From contig JBLNDO010000051.1 in the NCBI GenBank assembly GCA_050261675.1, positions 1 to 64,000 of the forward strand: a stretch of 64,000 bases of DNA, read 5' to 3'. Below, piece by piece: positions 49,708-58,834 of this stretch (its first letter is position 1; the number at the start of each line of letters is the position of its first letter). Origin of the DNA: DASUBN01 sp050261675. GTDB taxonomy: Bacteria > Pseudomonadota > Gammaproteobacteria > Natronospirales > REEB76. The notes under the pieces were generated by a model. It had not been told where the DNA came from and did not search any database. It saw only the letters and a list, made by a program, of their open reading frames with translations. The position numbers and the translations under genes were made by a program.

Positions 49708-50322
49708 ATGGGTCGAATCAGTGATGCCCGCGAACGCCTGATCAAGGCGGCCAACGATCTAACCCACACGCTGGGCTACAGCGCCGTGACCGTGGACGCC
49801 ATCTGCGAGCACGCCGGCGTGAAGAAGGGCAGCTTCTACCACTACTTCGATTCCAAGGCGGCGCTGTCCAAGGCGGCCATGGAGGAGTGGTGGCAGACCG
49901 CGAGCCGCCCGCTGCTGGATAACGCCTTCGCCCCCGAGTTTCCGCCGCTCGTGCGCTTGCAGCGCTACTTCGACACGATGTACCGCCGCCAGGTGGAGCG
50001 CAAGCAGCGCGGCGAGGCCGTACTGGGCTGCCTCGGTTTCGCCGTGGCCATGGAGGGCAGCGGCGTGGATACGGACGTTTGGGAGATGAGCCAGAGCATC
50101 CTGCAACGCAAACGCCGCTATTTCGACAACGCCATCCGCGAGGCCGCCGCCGCGGGCGAGGTGCGCGTGGCGGACGTGGAGGCCGCCTCCCAGGCCGTGT
50201 ACTCGCTGTTCGAAGGCGCCGCCGCCCGCGCCCGCATCCAGAATAGCCCCGAGCCCCTGGTGGGGCTGTACGAGCAGGTGCTCATGCTCCTGGGGGCCAA
50301 GCCACAGACCAAGGTGGCCTAA
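49708..50322 (+). CDS. TetR family transcriptional regulator of the adjacent efflux system
   Basis: A 204-residue TetR-type repressor. The N-terminal helix-turn-helix reads ARERLIKAANDLTHTLGYSA then VTVDAICEHAGVKKGSFYHY, the usual recognition region. The C-terminal ligand domain (NAFAPEFPPLVRLQRYFDTM, LGCLGFAVAMEGSGVDTDV) resembles the TetR_C group that includes AcuR-type regulators. Matching TTGAC-N6-GTCAA sites upstream of this gene and of the EmrA-like gene suggest it represses both and is released by a toxic substrate. Confidence 0.92.
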   Translation: MGRISDARERLIKAANDLTHTLGYSAVTVDAICEHAGVKKGSFYHYFDSKAALSKAAMEEWWQTASRPLLDNAFAPEFPPLVRLQRYFDTMYRRQVERKQRGEAVLGCLGFAVAMEGSGVDTDVWEMSQSILQRKRRYFDNAIREAAAAGEVRVADVEAASQAVYSLFEGAAARARIQNSPEPLVGLYEQVLMLLGAKPQTKVA

Positions 50323-50352
50323 AGAATCCTTCCCTATTTTTTTGACCATAAT

Positions 50353-50368
50353 TTGACTAGACAGTCAA
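50353..50368. promoter_or_regulatory. TetR-type operator candidate upstream of emrA
   Basis: TTGACT-AGAC-AGTCAA is a perfect palindrome with 6-bp arms, followed by CTA as at the tetR site. It lies 35 bp before the GTG start at 50403, in the only intergenic space between tetR and the efflux operon. Confidence 0.7.
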
Positions 50369-50402
50369 CTATTTGTAACAGACGCTCGCCAAGGAGACTG
50401 CC

Positions 50403-51593
50403 GTGACCAAAACCAACAACCCACAAAACACCCGCCTCCTCCAGCGCAAGCGCGCATTGCTCGGATTGAGCGCTCTATTCCTCGCCGCGGCCCTCGGTTA
50501 CGGCACGTACTGGGTGCTTCGCGGCCGTTTCCATGAAACCACCGACGACGCCTACGTGGCCGGCAATCCCGTGCCAGTGATGGCGGAGGCGCCGGGCATC
50601 GTGAAAGCGGTCCTGACCGACGACACGAGCGAAGTGCACCAGGGCGACGTGCTGGTGGAGCTCGACGACGCCGACGCCCGGGTGGCGCTGCAGGAGGCGG
50701 AATCCAAACTCGCCTCGACGGTGCGCCATGTGGAGCAGCTCTATGCCACGGCCAAGCAGCTCGACGCCAAGGTCGCGACCGAGCAGGCTACGCTCGCCCT
50801 GGCGCGTTCCGACTACACGCGCCACAAGAACCTCAACGCCCGGGGTTACTATTCCGACAGCGCGCTCGAGCACAGCGCCACCGACGTGCAGGTGGACGAA
50901 CACAGCGTCACCGAGGCCGAACAGGCCTTGTCGGCGGTCCGCGCCCAGACCGCGAACACCGACGTGATCGACCATCCGGACGTGAAGCTCGCGGCCGCCG
51001 AGGTGCGCGCCGCTTACCTGAACTTGGCGCGCATGACCATCGTCTCGCCGGTGGCGGGCTATGTGGCGAAGCGCAGCGTGCAGGTGGGCCAGCACGTGGA
51101 CGGCGGCGGCCCGCTCATGGTGGTGGTGCCGCCGAACCAGATGTGGGTAGACGCCAACTTCAAGGAGTCGCAGCTCGCGCGCATCCATCCCGGGCAGCCC
51201 GTGATCCTGCGTTCGGACCTCTACGGCGGCGGCGTGGTGTTCCACGGCACGGTGGCCGGCGTGGACGCCGGCACCGGCAGTGCGTTCGCCCTGCTGCCCC
51301 CGCAGAACGCCACCGGCAACTGGATCAAGGTGGTGCAGCGCGTGCCAGTGCGCGTGAGCCTCACGCCCGGGGACTCTGCGCGCCATCCGCTGCGCATCGG
51401 CCTCTCGATGGCGGTGGACGTGGACACGCTGTCCACGGACGGCGCCGCGGGCGATCCGCCGGCGGCGCCGTCCTATGCCACCCAGGTCTATGACGCGCGC
51501 CTGGCCGGGGCCGAGCAACTGATCGACCGCATCATCCGCGACAACTCCACGGGCGAAGCCTCCGCCCTGGCGGTGATTCGCCATGACCGGTAA
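50403..51593 (+). CDS. emrA: EmrA-like membrane fusion protein of a multidrug efflux system
   Basis: A 396-residue HlyD-family adaptor. One N-terminal membrane helix (LLGLSALFLAAALGYGTYWV) anchors it, followed by the barrel-sandwich lipoyl halves (TDDAYVAGNPVPVMAEAPGI and LARMTIVSPVAGYVAKRSVQ), an alpha-hairpin coiled coil (residues 95-200), and the beta-barrel WVDANFKESQLARIHPGQPV. It links an inner-membrane pump to an outer-membrane channel, which is not encoded here. It starts at GTG 50403 after AAGGAG and overlaps emrB by 11 bp. Confidence 0.93.
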   Translation: MTKTNNPQNTRLLQRKRALLGLSALFLAAALGYGTYWVLRGRFHETTDDAYVAGNPVPVMAEAPGIVKAVLTDDTSEVHQGDVLVELDDADARVALQEAESKLASTVRHVEQLYATAKQLDAKVATEQATLALARSDYTRHKNLNARGYYSDSALEHSATDVQVDEHSVTEAEQALSAVRAQTANTDVIDHPDVKLAAAEVRAAYLNLARMTIVSPVAGYVAKRSVQVGQHVDGGGPLMVVVPPNQMWVDANFKESQLARIHPGQPVILRSDLYGGGVVFHGTVAGVDAGTGSAFALLPPQNATGNWIKVVQRVPVRVSLTPGDSARHPLRIGLSMAVDVDTLSTDGAAGDPPAAPSYATQVYDARLAGAEQLIDRIIRDNSTGEASALAVIRHDR

Positions 51594-53112
51594 CCAGTCC
51601 CCCATCACCGGCTTTACGCTGGTGCTGCTGACGGTGGGGGTGTCGCTCGCGGTGTTCATGAACATACTGGACACCTCCATCGCCAACGTGGCCATCCCCA
51701 CCATCGCCGGCGACCTCGCCATCAGCCCGGACCAGGGGACCTGGGTCATCACTTCCTTCACGGTCAGCCTGGCCATCTCGCTGCCCCTGTCCGGTTGGCT
51801 GGCGCGGCGGGTGGGCGAGGTGAGGCTGTTCATCGTCACCACGCTTTTGTTCTCGCTCTTGTCGCTGGCCTGCGGCCTCGCGCCCAGCCTGCCGGTGCTG
51901 GTGCTGTTGCGGGTGCTGCAGGGCGCGGTGGCGGGCCCCATGATCCCGCTGTCCCAGAGCCTCTTGATGCACAACTACCCGAAGGAGAAGCACGGCACCG
52001 CGCTCTCCATCTGGAGCATGACCGCGGTGATCGCGCCGGTGGTGGGGCCGCTCCTGGGCGGTTGGATCACCGATAACTACAGTTGGCCCTGGGTGTTCTA
52101 CATCAACGTGCCCATCGGCTTCGCCTCGGTGTGGATTACCTGGCGCCTGTTGCGCGGGCGCGAGACCGGGATCGAGCGCAAACCCATCGACACGATGGGG
52201 CTGGGGCTGCTGATGGTGGGGGTGGCGGCACTGCAGATCATGCTCGACAAGGGCAACGACCTCGACTGGTTCTCGTCGCCCACCATCCAGGCGCTGGCGG
52301 TGACCTCGCTCGTGGGCCTCGTCTTCTTCGTGGCCTGGGAACTCACCGAGGAACATCCGATCGTGGACCTCACGCTGTTCCGGCAGCGCAACATCACAGT
52401 CTCGACGCTGGCCATCACGTTCGGCTATCTCACCTATTTCGCCAACCTGGTGGTGTTCCCCTTGTGGCTGCAGACCGAGATGGGCTACACCGCCACCCAG
52501 GCCGGCATCGCGGCCGCGCCCATCGGCGTGTTGGCGGTGGTGGTGGCCCCCTGCATGGGCTACCTGATGAAGAAATTCGACCTGCGCGCGCTGGTGACCG
52601 TCTCCTTCCTCACCTTCGGCAGCGTCTCGCTCTGGACCGCGTATTTCACCACCGACGTGACTCTCGGCCAGCTCATGCTGCCGCGCCTCGTGTACGGGGC
52701 CACCATGCCGCTGTTCTTCGTGCCCCTCATGACCATGGCTTTCACCGGGCTGCCGCCGGAGCGGGTGGCGAGCGCCTCGGGCCTGCTCAACTTCATGCGC
52801 ATGCTGGGGGCGGGGTTCGGCGCCTCCCTCGGCATCGCCCTGTGGGACCGCCGCGAGGCCCTGCACGACGCTCGCTTGTCCGAAGTGGTGCCGCTCGGCC
52901 ACGGGGCGCTCTCGGCCCTGCAGGCGGCGGGCGTGGACGCAGCCCGGGGCACGGCGGCCCTCGCCGCGACCGTGGAGCGCCAGGCTTTCATGCAGGCCAC
53001 CGACGACTTCGCCTGGCTGTCGGGCTTCATCTACCTCGCCCTGATGCTGCTGGTGTGGCTGGCGCGCAGGAACGCACCGGCGGCGGGGGCCGTCGCCGAC
53101 GCAGGACATTGA
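51583..53112 (+). CDS. emrB: EmrB-like DHA2 family multidrug efflux pump
   Basis: A 509-residue major facilitator protein with 14 predicted helices (DHA2 family). It has FMNILDTSIANVAIPTIAGDL in helix 1, SPDQGTWVITSFTVSLAISL, the motif-A-like GWLARRVGEVRL, and the motif-C-like IAPVVGPLLGGWITDNYSWP. Pumps of this family expel hydrophobic compounds with the EmrA adaptor using proton flux. It overlaps emrA and is the last gene of the tetR-emrAB unit. The convergent SPOR gene ends 4 bp away with no terminator hairpin visible. Confidence 0.94.
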   Translation: MTGNQSPITGFTLVLLTVGVSLAVFMNILDTSIANVAIPTIAGDLAISPDQGTWVITSFTVSLAISLPLSGWLARRVGEVRLFIVTTLLFSLLSLACGLAPSLPVLVLLRVLQGAVAGPMIPLSQSLLMHNYPKEKHGTALSIWSMTAVIAPVVGPLLGGWITDNYSWPWVFYINVPIGFASVWITWRLLRGRETGIERKPIDTMGLGLLMVGVAALQIMLDKGNDLDWFSSPTIQALAVTSLVGLVFFVAWELTEEHPIVDLTLFRQRNITVSTLAITFGYLTYFANLVVFPLWLQTEMGYTATQAGIAAAPIGVLAVVVAPCMGYLMKKFDLRALVTVSFLTFGSVSLWTAYFTTDVTLGQLMLPRLVYGATMPLFFVPLMTMAFTGLPPERVASASGLLNFMRMLGAGFGASLGIALWDRREALHDARLSEVVPLGHGALSALQAAGVDAARGTAALAATVERQAFMQATDDFAWLSGFIYLALMLLVWLARRNAPAAGAVADAGH

Positions 53113-53116
53113 GCGC

Positions 53117-53680
53117 TTATTGTTTGATTACGAGCGGCTCGATGTGATCCTGGGCCAGCTTTTCGCGGATCGCGTTCAGTTCCTTCAGATCCTTGATGGG
53201 CCCGATGCGCACCCGGTTCCAGGTGGAGCCGTTGTTCACCTGCACCTGCTGGATGCTGGACTCGATGCCTTGGAGCGCGAGCGTGGCCTTCATTTTGTCG
53301 GCGTCGGCGAAGCTCGGGAAGGAACCCACCTGCAGGATGTAGCTGCCGGGTAGCTGCACAGGGGCCGTCGCATTACCTGACTTCACGTCCTTGTCCTGCC
53401 CCGGGATCACCACCTGGAAGGAGGGCAGCATCTTGTAGAAATCGTAGTGGGTCGCGGTGGTGGAAGCTGCCGGTGCCGCCACGCGGGTCGCGGGAGCCGG
53501 AGCAGGCGCCGCCTTCTTGCCGGCGTGCATCTCCGCCTGCCAGAGCACCGGCCCCCCCTTGATCACGGCCACGGCGGCGATGATGCCGATGAAGAACCAT
53601 CCCCAGCCCGGGAAGCCGCCTTTCTTGCCGGCCTTCGGCTTGTCTTTGGGCTTCGGTGAGTTCTTGTAGTCCTTGGCCAC
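53117..53680 (-). CDS. SPOR domain membrane protein (FtsN-like)
   Basis: A 187-residue protein with a basic cytoplasmic N-terminus (MAKDYKNSPKPKDKPKAGKK), one membrane helix (GWFFIGIIAAVAVIKG), an Ala/Pro-rich periplasmic linker, and a C-terminal SPOR domain (YILQVGSFPSFADADKMKAT, VNNGSTWNRVRIGPIKDLKE). SPOR domains bind denuded septal peptidoglycan, so it probably acts in cell division. It follows argS with a 1-bp overlap, the usual argS-SPOR arrangement in gammaproteobacteria. Confidence 0.92.
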   Translation of the reverse strand: MAKDYKNSPKPKDKPKAGKKGGFPGWGWFFIGIIAAVAVIKGGPVLWQAEMHAGKKAAPAPAPATRVAAPAASTTATHYDFYKMLPSFQVVIPGQDKDVKSGNATAPVQLPGSYILQVGSFPSFADADKMKATLALQGIESSIQQVQVNNGSTWNRVRIGPIKDLKELNAIREKLAQDHIEPLVIKQ

Positions 53681-55365
53681 TACATGCTCTCCGGCGCGGA
53701 CACGCCCAACAGTGTAAGGCCGTTCCGGAGCACCTGGCGGGTGGCCTGGGCGAGGGTCAGGCGCGCGTCCCTCAGGTCCGCGTCCTCCGTGAGGAAGGGG
53801 CAGTTATCGTAGAAGGCATGGAAGGCCGTCGCCGCCTCGCGCAGGTATTGCGCCACGAGATGCGGCTCCAGACCGCGGGCCGCGGACTCGACGATTTCCG
53901 GAAAACGGGAGAGTTCCACCATGAGCGCCTGCTCATGGGGGTCCTTGAGCCGCGGCAGGTTCCTGAGGCCGTTGGCGGCGTCGTAGCCGATGTTCTTCTC
54001 CTTGCGCTGGCGTTCCACGCTCATGATGCGGGTGTGGGCGTACTGGATGTAGAACACCGGATTGTCGTTGCTCTTGGAGAGCGCCAGGTCCACGTCGAAG
54101 GTGAGCTGGGAATCCGATTTGCGGGCGATCAGGAAGAAGCGCGTCGCGTCCCGCCCCGCCATGTCGATGAGATCGTGCAGCGTCACGTAGCTGCCGGCGC
54201 GCTTGGAGAGCTTCACCTCCTCGCCGCCCTTCATCACCGTCACCATCTGGTGCAGCACGTACTCGGGCCAGTTCTTGGGGATTCCCATGTCCAGGGCCTG
54301 CAGGCCGATCTTGACCCGCACCGAGGTGGAGTGGTGGTCCGAACCGTGCTCGTTGACGACCCTGAGGAAGCCGCGCTGCCATTTGCTCACGTGGTAGGCC
54401 ACGTCCGGCAGGAAGTAGGTGTAGCTGCCGTCGGACTTGCGCATCACCCGGTCCTTGTCGTCACCGAAGTCCGTGGTCTTGAGCCAGAGCGCGCCGTCCT
54501 TCTCGTAGGTGTGGCCGTGCTTCACTAGCTCCTTGATGGTCGCTTCCACCCGGCCCTCGGTGTAGAGGGAGGATTCCAGGAAGTACACGTCGAATTTCAC
54601 CCCGAAGGCCCGGAGATCCAGGTCCTGTTCGTGGCGCAGGTAGGCCACCGCGAACTCGCGGATGGCGCTGAGGTCCTTGGGGTCGCCCTTGGCCGCCACG
54701 TCCCGGTCGTCGGCGCGGGCCGTCTCGCGGGCCAGGTAGGCCTTGGCCACGTCCTTGATGTACTCGCCCCGGTAGCCGTCCTCCGGCCAGCCCGGCTGCT
54801 CCGGCTCGATCCCGAGGCAGCGGGCTTGCACGGATTTGGCCAGGTTGTCGATCTGGGCGCCGGCGTCGTTGTAATAGAACTCGCGGCTCACGGACCAGCC
54901 GGCGGCTTCGAGGAGACGCGACACGCAGTCGCCCAGGGCCGCGCCGCGCCCGTGACCCACATGCAGGGGGCCCGTGGGGTTGGCGGAGACGAACTCCACC
55001 ATCGCCTTGGCGCCCTTTCCCGAGTCGTTCGCGCCGTAACGCTCGCCGCCGTCGAGGATGGCCTTGAGTTCGGCGTGGTAGGCGCCGGGGCTGAGGAAGA
55101 AGTTGATGAATCCCGGTCCCGCGATCTCGGTCTTCGCGATGAGTTCGTTCTTGGGCAGGGCAGCGACGATCTGCTCCGCCAGCTCGCGGGGCTTCCGGCC
55201 GGCGAACTTGGCGAGAGCCAGCGCCGCGTTGGTGGCGAAGTCCCCGTGCTTGCGGTCCTTGGTGCGCTCCACGAGCGGGCCGGCCGGCACGGCGTCCCGG
55301 GGGAAGAGCTCGCCTGCCTGGGCGTTCAGCGTCTTCCGCAGCAGGGCATCGAGGGCATGTTTCAA
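53680..55365 (-). CDS. argS: Arginine-tRNA ligase
   Basis: A 561-residue class I aminoacyl-tRNA synthetase. It has the N-terminal Arg_S additional domain, the signature HVGHGRGAALGD (HIGH motif), SANPTGPLHVGHG, the catalytic KLSKRAGSYVTL (KMSKS position), and a C-terminal helical DALR anticodon-binding domain (VSAPESM end). It charges tRNA-Arg in the cytoplasm. It lies between priA upstream and the SPOR gene downstream on the minus strand. Confidence 0.97.
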   Translation of the reverse strand: MKHALDALLRKTLNAQAGELFPRDAVPAGPLVERTKDRKHGDFATNAALALAKFAGRKPRELAEQIVAALPKNELIAKTEIAGPGFINFFLSPGAYHAELKAILDGGERYGANDSGKGAKAMVEFVSANPTGPLHVGHGRGAALGDCVSRLLEAAGWSVSREFYYNDAGAQIDNLAKSVQARCLGIEPEQPGWPEDGYRGEYIKDVAKAYLARETARADDRDVAAKGDPKDLSAIREFAVAYLRHEQDLDLRAFGVKFDVYFLESSLYTEGRVEATIKELVKHGHTYEKDGALWLKTTDFGDDKDRVMRKSDGSYTYFLPDVAYHVSKWQRGFLRVVNEHGSDHHSTSVRVKIGLQALDMGIPKNWPEYVLHQMVTVMKGGEEVKLSKRAGSYVTLHDLIDMAGRDATRFFLIARKSDSQLTFDVDLALSKSNDNPVFYIQYAHTRIMSVERQRKEKNIGYDAANGLRNLPRLKDPHEQALMVELSRFPEIVESAARGLEPHLVAQYLREAATAFHAFYDNCPFLTEDADLRDARLTLAQATRQVLRNGLTLLGVSAPESM

Positions 55366-55421
55366 GCGCGTTCCGAAGGAGATTTGGCGACGCGCAATTC
55401 TACCGGAAGAGCGCGGCGCGT

Positions 55422-57623
55422 TTAGTCCAGGCTCACCGGATCGACATCCACCGACCAGCGCACGCGCCGGGCTTCCTTGAGTTCATCCAGTTCCGGCAGC
55501 GCCGTGGCCAGGAGCTTCTGCAGGGGCGCCCGCTGAGAAGCCTGCAACAGGAGATGTGCCCGGTGGCGTCCCGCGCGCCGTTCCATGGGTGCCGGCGCGG
55601 GGCCGAGCAGCATCACCCCGGCCGCCCGGCCCGCGGCGAGGCGGTTCAGCGCCGCCTGCAGGAACGCCTTGGGGGCCTCGGCGCCGGGGGCTTCCGCCCG
55701 TAGCAGCGCGAGCGCCGCGTAGGGCGGCAAGCCGGCGCTCCTGCGCTCGGCGAGGGCGGCGGCGGCGAAGCTGCCGTAGCCCTGGCGTACGAGGTGGGTG
55801 AGCAGCGGGTGGTCGGGTTTCAAGGTCTGGATCAACACCTCGCCGGGGCGTTCCGCGCGCCCCGCGCGCCCCGCCACCTGGGTGATGAGCTGGGCCATGC
55901 GCTCGCTGGCGCGGAAGTCCGCGCTGAACAGTCCCTGGTCCGCGTCGAGCACCCCCACTAGCGTCACGTTCGGGAAGTCGTGACCCTTGGCGAGCATCTG
56001 GGTGCCGACGAGGATGCGCCGCGCACCGCTCTTCACCTCCTCCAGGATCTTCTCCAGGCTGCCCTTGCGGCGGGTGCTGTCCCGATCCACCCGCGCGACT
56101 CCGACGCCCGGGAAGAGTTCCGCGAGCGCGGATTCGATGCGCTCGGTGCCCTGGCCGAAGGCACCGAAACTCGCGCCGCCGCAACTCCCGCATCTTGCCG
56201 GCGCCGGGCGCTCCGAACCGCAGTGGTGGCAGACGAGCCGGCTACGGCCGTGCAGGGTCATGCGTGCATCGCAGCGCTTGCAGAGTTCCTGGGCGCCGCA
56301 ATCGTGACACATGAAGGTGGGCGCGTAGCCGCGCCGGTTCAGGAACAGGAGCACTTGGCCGCCATCGGCCAGGTGGCGCTTCACGGCGTCCAGCAGCAGG
56401 TCCGAGAGTCCGGCGATGAGCGGCCGGCTGCGGATGTCCAGGAGTTTCACTGCGGGGTGGCGTGCGTTGCCGGCCCGCTCCGGCAGGTGCAGGCGCTTGT
56501 AACGCTGTTGCGCCGCGTTGTGCAGGGATTCCAGCGAGGGCGTGGCGGTGCCCAGCACCACCGGTGTGTGGGCGCGTTGTGCCCGCACCACGGCGAGGTC
56601 CCGGGCCGAGTAGCGGAACCCCTCCTGCTGCTTGAAGGAGGTGTCGTGCTCTTCGTCGACCACGAAAATGCCCGGCCTTGCCAGGGGCAGCCACACGGCG
56701 GAGCGGGTGCCCACGATCACCTGGGCCTTGCCGTCACGGGCGGCGAGCCAGGCGGCGAGGCGTTCGCCGTCGCTCAAGCCCGAATGGAAGGCCAGCACCG
56801 AGCCGAAGCGCGCGCGGAAGCGGGCCAGCGTCTGGGGCGTGAGGTTGATCTCGGGCAGCAGCACCAGCGCCTGCAGGCCGCGGGCCAGGGCCGCGGCGAT
56901 GGCATCGAGGTACACCTCGGTCTTGCCGCTGCCGGTGACCCCGTCCAGCAGGAAGGTGCGGTAGCCGCCCAGGGCCGCGCCGATTTCGGCCGCCGCCGAA
57001 CGCTGTGCGGGATTGAGGGCGACGAGTCCCGCCGCCGCTGCGGCGGGCAAGGGCGCTTCGCGGCTCACGCTTTCCACCCAGCCGCGTTTCTTCAGGGCGC
57101 GTAGCGCCGCGCCGGCGTCCGGAAGCGCGGCGGCGATCTCATCCGCGTCCAGCCCCCCCTCGTGGTTCAGGAGCAGCTTATGGAGCGCCCGTTGTTTGGG
57201 TGCTCGGTTCAGGAGAGAGGCATCCGCCCCGTGACCCTCCGCGCTGAGCCGCCAGGCGATGAGCCCCGCCACCGTGGCGGGACGCCCCTGGCGTAGCGGC
57301 ACCGGCATGAGCGCTTGCACCACTTCGCCGATGGGATGGCGGTAGTAGTCCGCGGCCCAGCGGGCGAGAGCCAGCATGTCCTCCGGGATCGCCGGCGAGG
57401 CGTCCAGCACGTGACGTGCCGCCTTGAGCTTGGCGGCGGGAACCTCGCTCTTGTCGCTCAAGGCCAGCAGCACGCCCACCACCTCGCGCCGGCCGAAGGG
57501 GAGCCTGAGACGGACACCGGGCTTCAGCGCGGACGGGACTGTGTCCGGCGGCGGCAGGTAGTCGAAGTCTCTGAAGAGGGGCGAGGGCACCGCCATCTTG
57601 AGGAAAACAGAGGCGCGCTTCAC
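55422..57623 (-). CDS. priA: Replication restart helicase PriA
   Basis: A 733-residue 3'-5' helicase that reloads the replisome at stalled forks. The N-terminal 3'-DNA-binding domain (SPLFRDFDYLPPPD) is followed by helicase motifs LLDGVTGSGKTEVYL (Walker A), VVDEEHDTSFKQQEG (DEEH), TPSLESL and LVGTQMLAKGHDFPNVTLVG, with a zinc-binding insert of cysteine pairs (CHDCGAQELCKRC, CHHCG, CGSCGG) near residues 440-490. The start at 57623 lies 12 bp from two opposed DnaA boxes. It precedes argS on the same strand. Confidence 0.96.
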   Translation of the reverse strand: MKRASVFLKMAVPSPLFRDFDYLPPPDTVPSALKPGVRLRLPFGRREVVGVLLALSDKSEVPAAKLKAARHVLDASPAIPEDMLALARWAADYYRHPIGEVVQALMPVPLRQGRPATVAGLIAWRLSAEGHGADASLLNRAPKQRALHKLLLNHEGGLDADEIAAALPDAGAALRALKKRGWVESVSREAPLPAAAAAGLVALNPAQRSAAAEIGAALGGYRTFLLDGVTGSGKTEVYLDAIAAALARGLQALVLLPEINLTPQTLARFRARFGSVLAFHSGLSDGERLAAWLAARDGKAQVIVGTRSAVWLPLARPGIFVVDEEHDTSFKQQEGFRYSARDLAVVRAQRAHTPVVLGTATPSLESLHNAAQQRYKRLHLPERAGNARHPAVKLLDIRSRPLIAGLSDLLLDAVKRHLADGGQVLLFLNRRGYAPTFMCHDCGAQELCKRCDARMTLHGRSRLVCHHCGSERPAPARCGSCGGASFGAFGQGTERIESALAELFPGVGVARVDRDSTRRKGSLEKILEEVKSGARRILVGTQMLAKGHDFPNVTLVGVLDADQGLFSADFRASERMAQLITQVAGRAGRAERPGEVLIQTLKPDHPLLTHLVRQGYGSFAAAALAERRSAGLPPYAALALLRAEAPGAEAPKAFLQAALNRLAAGRAAGVMLLGPAPAPMERRAGRHRAHLLLQASQRAPLQKLLATALPELDELKEARRVRWSVDVDPVSLD

Positions 57624-57635
57624 GGGTACGGGGCC

Positions 57636-57658
57636 TTATCCACAGAAATTGTGGATAA
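57636..57658. promoter_or_regulatory. Two perfect DnaA boxes in inverted orientation upstream of priA
   Basis: TTATCCACA at 57636-57644 and TGTGGATAA at 57650-57658 both match the DnaA consensus TTATNCACA exactly and face each other across 5 bp, together a 23-bp near-palindrome. They lie 13 bp upstream of the priA start codon. The remainder of the gap to 57832 has only a moderately AT-rich stretch near 57710-57735. Confidence 0.8.
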
Positions 57659-57832
57659 GTGTGTGGATGGTTGCGCCCCGCGCGGACGATTCCGGCCGCA
57701 TGCGCGCGAAGATTTCGGTTTGATGAAATTTTGCTCGTTCGGGGCCGATCATGAGACGGATTGAAGCGCGTGAATATGCGTCCGCATGATAACCTTTCGG
57801 CGCCGGGCGGGCCGAGAACCCCGTTCGGTCAC

Positions 57833-58406
57833 ATGACAGACGCGCCCGGGGGCCCCGCTGGACACCGCCCAAGAGCTGAACCGATTCCTTGCCGACGTGG
57901 AGCGGCGCGCGTTCCGCATCGCGCAGATGGCCCTGCGCAGCCGCGAGGACGCCCAGGACGCGGTGCAGGACGCCATGCTGCAGCTCGCCAAGCGCTATTC
58001 CGCCCGCCCGCCGGCGGAGTGGCCGCCGCTGTTCTACCGCATCCTCCAGAGCCGCATCCGGGACTGCCAACGGCGCCGGGCGGTGCGCAACCGCGTGTTG
58101 TCGTTTTTCGGCGGCCAGCGGGGGGAGGGGGAGGATGAGTTTCCGGACCCCATCGCCGGCGCCGTGGATCCGACCGCCCGGGACCCGTCCGAGCGGGTGG
58201 CCCAGGCGGACGCCATGGTGGCTCTGGAAAAGGCACTGGTGGCCCTGCCCGCCCGTCAACGGGAAGCCTTCGTGCTGCGTATATTGGAAGGACTGGACGT
58301 GGCCCAGACCGCCCAGTCCATGGGCTGCTCTGAGGGCAGCGTGAAGACCCACCTCTCACGGGCCGTGCACAGCCTGAGAGAGAGCCTGGGGGAGCATTGG
58401 CTATGA
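57833..58406 (+). CDS. ECF RNA polymerase sigma factor with an apparent 1-nt frameshift near the start
   Basis: From GTG 57897 the frame encodes ECF region 2 (FRIAQMALRSREDAQDAVQD, AMLQLAKRY, PLFYRILQSRIRDCQRRRA) and region 4 (RQREAFVLRILEGLDVAQTA, QSMGCSEGSVKTHLSRAVHS). Upstream in the same frame the codons LDTAQELNRFLADV complete region 2, but no start codon is available before a TGA at 57834. An ATG at 57833 joins this frame if one G is removed from the GGGGG run at 57848-57852, giving MTDAPGAPLDTAQELNRFL. Either the sequence carries an indel, the gene is mutated or slips here, or translation begins at GTG 57897. Its stop overlaps the next ATG. Confidence 0.8.
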
Positions 58407-58834
58407 ACACCACCGAAAAAGACGACATCTTCGCCCAGAAGGCCAAGGCGGCCTTCGACGCGAGCCTGGCAGGCCTGGATCAGGAGATCCTCGCACGCCT
58501 GCGAGCGGCCCGCGCCCGGGCCGTGGATGCCGTCGGCCAGCCGGCTCCCTGGTTCCAGGGTTGGCGCCTGCCCGCCGGTGCCGCGGCGCTCCTCACCGTG
58601 GGCGTGCTGGGCGGCCTCCTGTGGCTCGGCCTGGGCGGCTCCAACGCCCCGGCCACGCCCTTCAGCAATGCCAATACCGATGCGCCCCTGATGATGGCCA
58701 ACGACAGCATAGACCTGTATGCGGACATGGACTTCTACCAGTGGATGGCCGCCCAGGACCAGCCCGCGCAGAAGCCGCAGGAACCCGCGGACGAGGACCA
58801 GGAAGACGATGACGACAGCGGCGTGGGCGGATGA
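58403..58834 (+). CDS. Putative anti-sigma factor or partner of the third ECF sigma
   Basis: A 143-residue single-pass membrane protein: cytoplasmic N-terminus (KKAAFDASLAGLDQEILARL-like charged helix), one helix at about residues 54-76 (GAAALLTVGVLGGLLWLGLG) and a periplasmic tail that ends in an acidic cluster (EPADEDQEDDDDS). It overlaps the sigma gene by ATGA and so is the probable regulator of that factor, resembling small DUF3619-like partners. No sequence signature proves anti-sigma activity. Confidence 0.72.
   Translation: MNTTEKDDIFAQKAKAAFDASLAGLDQEILARLRAARARAVDAVGQPAPWFQGWRLPAGAAALLTVGVLGGLLWLGLGGSNAPATPFSNANTDAPLMMANDSIDLYADMDFYQWMAAQDQPAQKPQEPADEDQEDDDDSGVGG

Noticed and set aside
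51532..53109. Minus-strand His/Gln-rich frame of about 525 codons opposite emrB
   Set aside because: The repeated low-complexity His, Gln, Gly and Arg content is the usual antisense image of a GC-rich membrane protein gene.
57624..57832. Chromosomal replication origin (oriC) at the DnaA boxes
   Set aside because: Only two boxes and no clear AT-rich unwinding region or dnaA, dnaN or gidA neighbours; regulation of priA is more likely.
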